Both the position numbers and the translations under genes were made by a program. 64,000 nt of DNA from Antedon mediterranea (lineage: Eukaryota; Echinodermata; Crinoidea; Comatulida; Antedonidae), in NCBI RefSeq assembly GCF_964355755.1, contig NC_092674.1, positions 11,475,001 to 11,539,000 on the forward strand, read 5' to 3'. The notes beneath the pieces were generated by a model. It ran no database searches. It had not been told where the DNA came from and saw only the letters and a program-made list of their open reading frames with translations. This document shows, piece by piece, positions 24,651 through 37,800 of the stretch. Numbering within the stretch: position 1 is the stretch's first letter; each line of letters begins with the position of its first letter.

Positions 24651-26662
24651 TTAGTCCTCAAAATCTAGCATTTTGATTTCTGATATAAGCCCCGAACTGT
24701 CAGCCGAAAACTCTACACCGCAGGGCAAAGTGATAAGGTTGATATCAAAATGTGTACTTTCCGGAAGCTTTAAACATTCTTCTGTTTCCAAATAAATATC
24801 GACTAGATATCTAAAAGAAAAATAAATTTAAACAGCATTACTACAAAATAGCATTCAAATATGGTTGTGTTATAAATTTAATACTAAAATATTCCATGTC
24901 TGTTAAGTGAAGTGAAGTTTAATGAAAAAAGTTTAATGAAAAAAAAATATACAGTTTTTATAACTTGTTAACACAAATATGTTGATTTTCATTTTCAAAG
25001 TTATTGTATATTTTTGTGGATTTACATTAAAAAACGATAGTAATAATCTTAAACATGAAACTTCATATTCAAGGGCGGATCCAGCGCGTTTGCGCCAGGG
25101 TGGCGCATTCATGTGGATCTATCCTTGAAGCAAAATGTGGGGGTGCATGTCAATTGTTAACTGATAAGATAATGTGAGCGTTTGAGTCCGTCACTGTAAC
25201 AGAAGTCACTGATTTTATTTATTTTTTTTTACCAGGCTATCGAGGGAGCGCAACTACCACTTAACAAATAACACCCCGGGGCGTTTATTTTAAAAAGTAC
25301 GGTTATGTCACAATTTCCCTTTTAAAACATTCAATAACACTGCATCAATACAATAATGTAGAATGTTACATACCCAACACTGGTGTCGCCAACAGCGATA
25401 ATCACACCCTCTACGCTATCCATACCATTTGCCTATAATACAAACCAAATATAAAATATAATTAATATTGATTAGTAATTTAAATGACACTACTAATTGG
25501 TTAAACAAATGGACAAATGACAATACAGAGCGATGTCGATTATACAATTCTGTCTACTCAATATTCATTTACAATAGCTGGAAATTAAATCATAATTAAT
25601 AATTTATCGTTCTTAGTTGTCTGTCCTGCACAACAACTGCACTGATTATCACCTCATTTGCCACTAAGTCAAAGGTGGATGCCGTCGCCTCACCACACAG
25701 CACTACTTCCATCTTTGTATCTCCATTTCCTAATGTTATCGATTTTCTCTTTATACGAATTAGTACATACATACTCTCCCATCTAAAATAAAAATGACAG
25801 CAATGAAACAACGGTAATAACATTTCATAATTTTACATAACCCAAAACTATCAATCATACTGTCATTTCAACTAGGAATTTTAACAAGTTAAAAAAAATT
25901 CCTAATACTTACCCCAGCATTATTATCCGAAATTCTGAATTATTCTCAATTTCAACAATTTTTAATAAAACCTATTCATAAATATGTAAAAAAATAAATA
26001 AATGAAATATAAAATTACCTCAACAACACATCCCTGCACCGAAATTCGTTTCTTCTGTGGACTACCCTTCGCCTCCGATAGACACAACTTCTGGTCGGAT
26101 AAAATTGTTTATTACCCCCATGTCAACATTGAAGTTTGCCACTTTCGTCATGACCTACAATCGCAAATAATAAAAAACGGAAATTAGGCCTAACAAATTC
26201 TCATGAAATATTTAAAATCTAAATATCTAATCTAAACTCAACTCAATTAAGTTTTATACTACAGTATAGGCCTATATTGTAACTTCTGTATTATTTCTTC
26301 CAGGACTAGGCCTCCTAGACTAGGTCTTCAATTTAAATTTACAAGATTTTCTATATCCATGCGCAGTTAACAAAACTAAACAACGTCATTTTAACAAGTA
26401 AATAATAACGAACTAAAAACATTACCTTAGATTTTGCTGTTAACCTCAAACAATCATTTCCCCCAATTACGTCTGTAATTATCACCTTTACACCAGTTTC
26501 CAAAGTCATCAATTTGCTCATGCTTGGAGACTCAACATCATTTACATAACAACTGATAACCATTTTATCCCCCTCTTCAATTATCATGCCCACTCCAAAA
26601 TACCCCACCTTTGTCCTCTTTCGTTTTTCAAATTTCTCCACGATGTACATTTTTTTAAACAT
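24651..26662 (-). CDS. Unrecognised six-exon gene, 238-aa protein
   Basis: CDS exons in transcript order: 26426-26662, 26019-26090, 25913-25971, 25653-25782, 25374-25432, 24651-24810. All have AG acceptors and GT donors (GTAATG, GTAATT, GTAAGT, GTGATA, GTATGT). Lengths sum to 717 nt, exactly 239 codons with a terminal TAA, and no stop occurs across the phase-2 junctions. That is hard to obtain by chance. The product starts MFKKMYIVEKFEKRKRTKVG, is rich in alternating hydrophobic residues (for example KVIITDVIGG, MEVVLCGEA, SVEGVIIAVGDTSVG) and ends in an acidic EIKMLDFED. It suggests a beta-rich, possibly OB-like fold, but I do not recognise it and no catalytic motif is evident. The donor of exon 4 is the least certain. 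Helitron H1 ends 23 bp beyond the stop codon. Confidence 0.6.
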
Positions 26663-26999
26663 TTTAATTGAAAACACTTCTTACTTTTGTGAAAACTTTA
26701 AACGAACTAAAAAAAAATATTGTTTGGCCAAAAACGGGGTGGGGTTGGGTTAATCACCAATCACTACTATTGCAAGTTAAAATGAACCAATCAGGTTCTA
26801 TCACCGTTTTTGTCATTTTACTGTAAACAACCCTTATACTGTAACTTGTTTACAAGCAGATTGTCTTAATAACACTCCCTTAATGACTTGTTTTGATGGT
26901 ATGTTCATCTGGGTGACTGCCCTGGACGGTGTTTACCTGCGTATTTAAGAGCCAAACAGTGGAAAGTTACTAATAATAGAGTTGTTGACTACACGTTTA

Positions 27000-28860
27000 A
27001 ACACAAACCAACTATAAAATGCAACATGACGCTAACTTTAAATTAAACAACAACAATTTCAGTATAACTTAAATGTAAACACCATTTATTACATGATTTT
27101 TACAATTAAAAGATCACCTGTTGCTATTGTAAAAGTCGTTGTTAGTCTTCTTTATTTTTTTTCTTTGAATTTAAAGTTATAGTCATGATTAAAACGTATT
27201 ATAGAAGCTATTGAACTTTAGATATGAATTCATGCTAATGCTAATACACTGTATGTAGTATGTATACAGTTGCACTGTGTATACTGTATAATAGCATATG
27301 ACACAATATAGACAGAATTCATCACTAATATATTATTTGATTCAGGTTATAATGGCATAATCTTTTTCCGTGCGCAATATTCTAACGTAAGTTACGTATG
27401 ATTTGCACGTGGCGTTTGTCGTGCGGATAACTAACTCGTCCGAAGTGACGAGTTCAAATCTAGTTTGTATTTTTTTGCTTCTTTGGATAAAACAATCTTG
27501 GGCTGGTCGCCCAACATAGTCAGACATTCGGCATAATTTTTGGCATAATATAAGAATAATCTGGCTAACCTACCTCACCTGTCCTGAACACTACAGTAGG
27601 CTGAAAACGCGACCAACATTACTGGGAGCCCTACTTAATTTAAAATTAACTCGGCCTAGCCTATAGCTAGTAGTAGTAGGCTAGCACGGCTCTGCGAGGC
27701 CATTCGGTAGTACCAAATGTAGGTCTAGGCTTATGCCTTGCTAGGCCAGATTTCTCATTCCCGCTAGGCCTAACCTATGCTCTAGTAGGTCTAGTGGGTG
27801 TACCCTGGTCAACCTATACCCATGCCAACTCGTACGTAACGTACCCTAAACGCGTACCCAAATGATTGGTTGATTTCCCGCTAGACTACTAGACCTAGGT
27901 CCTAGTAGTAGTTGGGTCATCATACAACAGCAGTATTGTAGAGTGGACTAAAAATATGATAAACCTGCCATTCTGGTTCCCGGTGCATTTGATGAATACA
28001 CATTTATATAACGTTATACATTGTCTCATAGGAACCTAATGACAGAGATATCGTGTATTTAAAGTACAGTCAGATATGTATCTGGTAGACTGGTAACAGT
28101 CTTCCACAGTGAGTCTCGTGACAGCCACAGAATCGGGTGCTAATAAGGGGCTGGAACATCATATTCTATTTGGGATGTCTTTTCTTAAAGTCAAGGGGTG
28201 ATATTCTAGTCAAAAAATGTGTGAAAAAGGAATCTGCCACAAAGCTATTTTATTTCAACATATGACATAACATTTATTAGCATTATAGTACAACAAGTTC
28301 TTATAAAATTATTACATTGAATATTGTCGAAACATTTTTTTTTTCATCACATAATGTTTTAATTGTTAATTTTGAAGCATTATTCTTTTGATCTTGTTCA
28401 TTTGAATAAAACCTTTGTATTGTTCAATAAAATGTAATTATATATATTTTTTATTCAAATAATCATGTATCTTATAATATTATAATCAAACATTTAAAAA
28501 AAATCTTAAGTGTGATTGCAATTTAAATATTATTAATATATAAAAACAAAATTATAATATTTAAATCGCACTTCTTTGTGTTAGTACAATAATACCCTAA
28601 TACCTAGTAATAACATGAAATATAAATTCAAATTTTATTCATTATTGTACTCTTTTTTTCCTAATTAGTTGTGATAAAACAAATATACAATATTAATGAT
28701 TTTTGTTCTATTTTTCCACATTACTTTATACAGTACAAATGTGTTGCAATAAATGTATTTCTGTATTTTTAATCATGTTTTACAATACTGTGTAATTTCT
28801 TGTAAATAAAAGTTTGATATTTATTTTTTTGCAAATTTTATTTTTGTGTCTACATCATTT
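27000..28860. other. Intergenic stretch, no gene supported
   Basis: 27600-27960 is less AT-rich, with many CTAGGCC/TAGTAG words, and could include the promoter side of the unknown gene. 28010-28150 resembles 32160-32400 (MITE-like family; GACAGCCACAGAATCGGGTGC). 28160-28860 is very AT-rich and holds the 3' UTR of the ACSF2-like gene A. Confidence 0.4.
28837..28842 (-). promoter_or_regulatory. Likely polyadenylation signal of gene A
   Basis: AATAAA on the minus strand, 27 bp after the TAA stop of the ACSF2-like gene A. A second AATAAA lies about 20 bp further on. Presumed from position only. Confidence 0.5.
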
Positions 28861-28868
28861 CACTCATT

Positions 28869-31800
28869 TTATGGGACAGTTGGTACGGTGATCCTTCCAA
28901 TCGCCATCTCTCTCAGCTTTTTACGATCAATCTACAAAAAGAAGATAATAATTAATGCATGACCAGTAGAACTTCTTTTAATGGGAAACTTAATTTTGAG
29001 AGCAGTTATCATTCTAATTTTTTTTATTCTAGAAAGGTAAAACAAATTATTTGCTATCAACCATTGTTCTATTAAGTAAAAATGTTTAGGAGTAAAACCC
29101 ATTCCATTTTAAGATTTTCATGTAAAGTTATATTAATAATGGAAAAATACACCATGATAGGTGATAAAAAAACCTGAATACTTTAAAGAACTTGTTAGTG
29201 GTATTTCTGGTTTCTTACCATTATGCCACCTTACAAAAGCTGCATTGAGAGATGACTAGTCTACTAGTGGACATTCATAAGATAAGAATTCAGTCTCTAT
29301 TTGCCTTTTTCAAACATTTTCCAGCCATAAACGAAATTGTGTAATTTTACCTAGTTAGTAACTACCTAACTGAGTTCTTGCATTGGAGATTCATACTGTA
29401 TCTCTTGGAATACAATAATATAGAGTTCATAATTTCTAAACCACTGAAAACAACTTAGATGAGTCAAGATATTTTCTTCTAGCTACTAGTTAGCGGTTAC
29501 AGTGTGTTTCTAAGATGATGGTTGGTCTCCTTTGCAGCCACTGCGTGGGTTTGCTGTATAGCCTAGTATAGTCAACGGTTTATAATTAATGAACTCTTTA
29601 TTATTATTATTATTACTAAATTGAAATCAAATGAATTTTTTCACATTTCAGAATACAATTTAATTCCTTTGAAGATTATCTCTATTATCACACCAAAATA
29701 TATCTTGCAGCAGAGCAGACAGACAGCTTTTCTAATAAAAAATAACCTGCTCCACCCTTCTTAAATGTTCAACTTGATACTAGCGACTACTCATTTAACG
29801 TATAGTAAATGTTATTAAAGAAGTTTAAAAAAATCTGAATACCTTTCCAGTTGTAACTTTTGGAAATTCATCAAATTCTAAGCAGTATTTTGGTAGGCTC
29901 TTCACAAATAACTGTAAGGCATAAGCAACAAATTATGTATTATCCTAATTAAGTCACAACTCCAGTGTGAACAGCCATTTAACCTATTACGTTGGGAAGA
30001 CAAATTATTGAGCCTCATAAAGATTCAAGTACACTGTACAGTAAAACTTGAAGAGGCCATTTCATGTAGCTTTATGTTGATAACTGGTGAAATGGCCAAA
30101 CCAGTTTTAATTAGTTTGTTATTTGAAATGCGTCTGTGTTTTGCTTCTAAGAAAATTCATAATCTACTGTTATCCACCATGATTTTAGTACAATGATTTG
30201 TGTTTTTATTATTGTATTGCGTCTCATTGAAAGTTGGCTGTTTGGAGCCCTCTGTGCCAAGCATGTATGCAAACATTTGTTTTTATCTGTACTGTTCATA
30301 TGCCAGTAAAATCCGAAGTAAATTGAATTGAATGTATATAAATGCATACATGTTCATTAGAAAGACATTTACTATGCATGGCAACGTTTTACCCCTACCT
30401 TATCAACACAATGCTTTTCTATATCTTCTACTGTAAAAGTACAGCCTGGATTAAGTCTGGAATTTAATGGAAAAATAATATAATTTATGTATATATAATG
30501 AAGTTGTACACATCAGCAGACAACCTGATTTTATTTTCTAGATGTCACTAGAGAGATTCTAACCGACTATCGCAAGTCATCTAGATACTAGTCTGACTGT
30601 ATTAATTACGGCAATTTTATTACATATCTCTCATATATCTACAGACAATGTATGTGATAGGCCTATGTTTATTCAGGAAATCCAATAAATCGGCAGTAGT
30701 AAAATTATATAGGTACTAGAGGGTGAGCTCGCTTCGCTCGCTCCCCCTCTAGGAAGTGTAGACGATGGTTCTCGGAATGATAATGTTCTCCTTATACATT
30801 TTCTGTCGGTTACCATTATTGAAAATGCTGGACATTCGTAAAACTAAACTATTTTGTTTCACAGTGTTTTAGATGATTAATAACATTTTAAAGTATAGTT
30901 TTTATTGTTTGGTAGGGCCCTTTGGGGAGGCGGAGGTCATTTGAGGGAGGTGCTTATTCGAGGGATATATGTTAAATTTTTTAGTTCTAATAATATGGTA
31001 ACATTTATAATCAAATGAAATCCTCTCATAGATATGAAAAGTGGTAAAAAAGAATAACAAATGCTTGGTAAATTGCAGATAACAGTGCGGTGAATTCTAC
31101 TACAAATAGTATAATTGTGTTATTATAAATATGTGGATGGACGTTTATTAGATAGTTGGGTTGTGGGGTGGTTATTATTCAAAGTGATGTTTTATTGGAG
31201 AGGCGTTTATTCAAATGAATACCATCCTAATAATTATTAATACATTATTTAATTTAATCATCTTTTGAAACTAACTGCCGTGACAGAGTGGGCCCAAGAA
31301 AGAAGACATTACGGCTTGCAACATGGGCAGACATCTCGGTCCTAACGGGACACAGGAAGATAGCCTACAGTTATTCCTGCAAGCTTACTCAATAAAACTC
31401 AGCTATCGGGATTTCACTCGAAAAATGTCTTATCAAATCTCCCTATGTAATTTTATAATACTATTCCCCACAATATATTCTGATTCTTTATGGCGTATAT
31501 TTAATTTGATCTTTATTAATTTGCAGTATAATTCCTATTATTTAACTACTGTACCTTCACACACGTGTGGTATGTTTTAAAATAAACAAAAAACTGAAAT
31601 GGCTATGATTAATGGCCAATTTTTTTTTCGTCTTCCAAAGGGACACTGTATTGATTGATGGAAAGTGCCTGTTTCCAGTCACCTTTAGAGTCAAATCTAT
31701 TATTTTAACTGCTCCCTTGTGTATAAAAGAGAGAAAATATTTGAAACTATAAGTGAACTTATCTTAAACCCGGAAATTACTTTGACCGGGAAGAATTGAA

Positions 31801-34800
31801 ATTGAGAGGAAAATCCAATGTTGAAATCATAAATGTTGTTAAAAAACTCTTTATAATATCTTCCTAAGATATAAATATGGAATAATAGCGTCGGCGTGCA
31901 CACTAATGTTATCAAATCTACGTTTCGCGGTACATTTCGGATAGATAAGGTAGGTATCCAAGGCGGAGATTTGTAGAGAAGTTTTTGCATTGTGCTCGCC
32001 TATGTCAGAATTAACCATAATTTATATATATAGATACACACAATGCTTTTCTATGTCTTCTGAAATACAGCCGGGATTAAGTCTGGATTTTAATAGAAAA
32101 TAAGGTAAGGTTGAATAGTACACGTCAGTAGACTACCTGTATTTTCTAGCAAAGGTCACTCGATTCTGCAGCTGTCACTAGATAGAGTCTGACTATTAAA
32201 TACTTTTAATATACGATATCTCTGTCATTAGGTTTATAATATCTACAGACAATGTATAACGTGATATGTGTATTCAGGATATCCAATACGGTAAACCGAG
32301 AACATCGCGTATTACAGGTATCTAGGTATGTATCTAAATGACTTGCAATAGTCAGTTGGACTATCTAGTTACAGCTGCAAAATCGGGTGCAAATAAGTAG
32401 ACTAGATACTACTTGAGCCGATCGTCCTGCAAATAATATAAACTATAAAATAAATATAAACTATAAAATATTTACATAACACAGGCGCACACGTCCTCTC
32501 CATATCTATAATCGGGTATCCCCACAATCTAAAGAAAACAGTAAAATAGAATATATTTATACTGTCATGCAAAATGGTATATAGAACATATATTTTGTTG
32601 GTTTTTTCCTGACTTTTTTCTAGGCTGGTCATAATTATTCTCGGATATATATTCATATTTCATTTTGTCTGTAATGTTTCCTATACTTATGTTTCGTTTC
32701 CTTAAACATTTTTGACTGGTCTTTGAATCACTATAATAATAATAATAAAACCAATCTAAAGATCTATAAAAATGAATAATGTGAACCTTGGTATTCACTT
32801 GCCTTGCATAATAACATAATTCTAACCTGAATGTTTCTAATAGCTGAATGACTCAACAGTGCTTTTTCCATTGGAAAAGGGTATATATTAAGACCACTTC
32901 TGATTATACGATCCTACAGTATAAATAAAAATCATATCAATTTAAATTTTAGAAAACGGTTAACACAATAAACGGTTAAAATATTGATCGATACAATTAT
33001 AATACATAAAAAGATAACATTTTTTTCTGTTTCAAGTTTATTGAAAGAGTTAGTGTTGATAAGAAAGCAGTACAATAATTAGCAATCGGAATATATATTA
33101 AGACTCTTCATTAATCAATAATAATTATGGTGATCAGAATAAAAAATAATTTGTAATCCATTCTACCTTCATTCTGCCTGTTATTGTAAGATATCCATCT
33201 TGATCAAGTTTGCCAATATCACTGCAATTATAGATATTAAATTTCAAATTATTTATATTTAAAATATTTTGAAAATGTTTTTCCGACAGTAGGCCTATAA
33301 ATAATATGCATCATAGTTTACCCCGTTCGGAACCATCCATCAGGTGTCATCACATCTTTTGTTTTTCTTGCATCAAAATAACCCTCAAATGCAATGTCGC
33401 TTTGTACCAATACTCGTCCTTCTTCTCCAGACTTCACTGGATGGCCACTTTCATCTACAATTTTGATCTGACAAAGTAGCATATTCAATAACTTTAATTT
33501 TACAATTGGCGTTGTTAGAGCTCAAATAGTACCGTACTCTACTATACTACACATTGTAAAATGCTGTGATCTACCATAGTTTTGATGACGCATAAAACCG
33601 AATGTCTATAATAGAACGCTTCTCATTGCGTAACAAAATAAAGACCTTCCATGGAATATGGAGTGTACAATCATCGCCTGCAATAAATGATTTCACCCAA
33701 AGAGAACAAGATAAGAGTCGTAAACTTGCTTAGCCGATTTTGTAGTTCAGACAATCAATTTCAGAACTGAAAAGCAATGAAGCGTGACGGAAAATTGCTA
33801 TGCAACAGAATAGCTTCCACGCATTTTTTAAAGAACTGGTGCGCAGGAAACTGAAATGATGCACAGAACGAAAGCTTTTAAACATCAACTATAGAATGTT
33901 GTGCAGCCATTTAACTGGAAAGCAAAACTATAGTTGTTATGACTGCACTGATTTATGCAACAAAAAAACTCATTGAAGTAAAAATGATACCTTGTTGTTT
34001 CCTATAGGTTTGCCGACTGTGTTTGATTTGTGACCTTCTTGCACAATAACGCCTGTTGCGTCAAATATTTCTGTCAATCCATACGAATTCTGAAAACATA
34101 ATTATTTCACTTTACATAATATACTTGCTCAGTCTACACTGGTGCTGTCATCATGTTTATTATATGTGCACATCAATTTTGTTGTCACATAAAATTTGAT
34201 AGTGTAGAGTAGCATATAATCAAAGAAATTAATCAATATATGTGTAGAAAATACTCACCATAACATCAATGTTCAATTTCTTTGATAGAAGAATTGCAAC
34301 TTCTGGCGGAATCGGTGATCCTGTAACAATACCTAGAACAGAAGAGTTTTTTTAAATGAATGATGTACTGGAGAAATTTATATCAATGGAACTCGTTGTT
34401 TTACAATTTAGAACGTTTTGACGTATAAACAAAAAATGATTGTGTTCTATTCAAGTTTGACTTTAAACATATGATTTTGTTATGTACTGTCCTAGTATAG
34501 TCTCAAGTGCAATAGTAGTTCAAAGTTATATTTGAAAAATAAAAAGGAATAGAAATAAATGGTGTTAATAATTTAGTATTTACCTGCTTTTAGAGACGAC
34601 AAATCATAGAGACTGAGTGTAGGGTCATAAACCAATTGAATCAACCAATTTAGGACCAACGTAATATGAGTAGCACTGCAAGACAAATAGAGTAAACTTC
34701 AAAAGATAATACAACGTTCGACTGTTGCACAAATAATGAATGTTTATAAGTTTAATTGAGGTCTTTATTGCGCACAATCTTCAATCAAGTCATGACAATA

Positions 34801-37800
34801 TTCTGTGCATACAAATACACAAAATTCAGTATTTGATTTTTTTTAAACAAGCATACTGTTTTTAAGAAAACTAATTCAATAACAGTATTTATTAATGTTT
34901 TAAATATTTATTTTAACACATCCATCCAAGGTACTCTCTACAGGTTGATTTTTGCTGTCATTTATAGGCCTGTCATAAGCTTGCCGTTGATTAGTCCCAT
35001 TGAATATTAGTGTAACCGCTGGGATAACCATTGCAACATGGAAGGTACGGAATTAAATGGTTTAAGGTTACCACTGCCACATTGTACTTGAGCTAATTAA
35101 TTATAATAATCAATGTTTTACCGTTCATCATGGATAGATTGTAACAACTTCTTGCAATCAAAAGCATCTGCTTTCGGGTATATACACGTTGAACCAATAA
35201 GAAGTGGACACACCTGCGTTTGAAAAGTTGCATCCAAAAAGGACATACTGCCACAACACACAAATTTGATTTCCTTCAATAAATATAGTACAGTTATAAA
35301 TAGGAAAAATCACAGAAGGAAAATCAGTTAATTATTATTAGCTTATAATGATGTATACAATCTACTGCTTTTATGCTAAGGATTGAATATTGCTACACTG
35401 GTTTATTTATATTATGAATGATTATATATTATTTTAATATGTTAAAGATTATATGATTTGGTCTCTAATAATACTATTGTATATGTATATAGTGTGAATC
35501 TTTTGAGGATGCATTATTTTTATTACGGCAGAAATCATGAGGATAATAAATGTTAATATTGAGATCTAAAAAGACCGTACAGCCTTAATAGATTAGGTCT
35601 TTAAAAAACGTAGAAAGGGTGTTATTCTTCTGGATTATATTGGGACTCAAGAATAACGCATCATGATCAATGTAGACATGTTTCAGTTAATTTGTACCTA
35701 ACAAAGCACAGCTATGCCATATGATAATATTTTTTTATTGTATAAAAAATAATTACCTCATTTTCATTACACAATTGGAATAGGCCACAAGTGGGGTTCA
35801 ACATCCGAAAATGTGAAAATTTTACCAGCTTTGGTGGTCCAGTTGAGCCCTGAAGTAAAATAAAAAGAACGAACTAAACTTCCTGTAAATGTATATGAAT
35901 TAAGATCACAGAAAATCTGAACACAGAAAAATGGTTGGTATTGAATAATTATATACAGTATAACCCCTTATTTAAGGCAACCTATTCAGGGGACACCCCT
36001 ACATTTAGACGAAATCCCCGTTCAGGGACATATTTTGTGAAACGAACGAAGGTAATACTATTCGAAATAAATTAAAAAGATATTATTTATCATTGTATTA
36101 AAGTGTTCATGAATATAACTATTATTATTTATATTACTATTTCTGTTTTTTGTTTTGTTTTATTGATTTTATTGATCAAATTTTGATTTGTTTAGTCTGT
36201 AAATCAACAATGTAATTATTATTACTCTGAAAGGGTCTTACGTGACAAGATTTTTTATCTTCTAGTATTGATCCTATTATGGTTTCTTTATATCAATTCT
36301 ATTTTTATCTTTTTACTATTTGTTATTGAGCTTTACTGAGCCATTGATGAAATAAATTTTGTTGACATCAATTAAGGGGACATTTTTTGATCCTGAATGT
36401 GTCCTCTTAATAGGGGTTCTACACTCTATTTGTTTGTAACCGTACGTTTATTCAGTTCGTTTCTAAATCGAGAAGCATGATACGTTCCGACAATCTATAA
36501 CTACTAATTAAGTAGAATTTAAGTAGAATTTGGAATAGTACAAACCGATGTCATTAATACACAGTAAATTTCACCAAGAGTGACCAGTTTAGAAGCTTCC
36601 TTAACCGTGTCTTCATGCCCAGCAATGTACAAGTCTTCTAAATTAGTTGTACCACTAATAAAGTACGGTAGAAATAGTAAAATGATACTTGTTAATTCTT
36701 ATAGTAAATGAAAAAGTAATATAGTGTAACTAAACGACTTCAGTAATAATATTGTGCTGTTTCTTTATTTTATTGATTCTTGATGTTTCGTCTTTTTTTT
36801 AGTTGTCTCCGGACTGTCTTCGCTTGTATTTTTATATTGGTTTGATTTTGTAATATTTCAGTTTGTGACTTTTTGATGTTCTTTTTTTATTTTTTATATT
36901 TATATAAGCAAAAAATAAAAACAAACAAACAAACTGTAGTAGGCCTTCTTTGGTCAGTTAATTGTTGTCATTTCATTATTCAATTGAAGCTAAAATATCA
37001 TCATTGCCATCTATTTAAATGTTATTAGGCCTATTGGTAAAAGACGAAAGGAACCAAATCTGCCAACTGTCAAGTCAAACCATGTTACATAAGATTTTTT
37101 TAATGGAAAATCAGTACCTTATTTGACTGTAGATTTTAAAGAATTTCATCTAACTACCAATATATGACTAGAAGTAGTGTCAATGGTTTTTTAGTTCCTA
37201 TATCTGAAACTTTTATTTATGCAGGCATGAAATAACTTTAATCAATCTATTCAGCAAATTAAAAAAAAAAGAAGTCATTTTATTTAACTTGTTTTATATT
37301 TATATTTGTTGGATTTTTTACAATCTTTATTTTAGATTATAAAGGACCCCATGTAAATAAGCTGCTAAGCTTTTTTTGGGTCATCCTGGAAATCGTCTAT
37401 AAATGTATTCACTTTGTATGTATTTTTTATAATGATTTTCAATTCAAATAAAATGCTAGTACTGTACATACCTTTGGTGATTGATATCTGTAGCTACAAC
37501 ATACTTTAAGTCAGGAAATCTTAAACCAAACAGATTGTTTTATTAGAATAATTCAGAATAGTAAGAATCATGGTTACAAGAATAATTGTTATTTCCCTGT
37601 ATACTAAATTAAGTTTCCCCGTCATTCAGTGCTCAATATACTTCCTTAATTCCCAGTGTTAAAAATGTTTCCTTTCTTGGTAACACAATTTTAGATATGA
37701 TTTCTTATTGCAAATTACCTCCATTCACAAATACCCCAAAAGAATACAATTGACTTTCACACCTAACTACTTTATTCCTGTATACTCTTTCATTCTTCAG

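Noticed and set aside
27400-27480. tRNA-like sequence (TCCGAAGTGACGAGTTCAAATC)
   Set aside because: A B-box-like word is present but no acceptor stem or complete arms could be formed; at most a tRNA-derived scrap.
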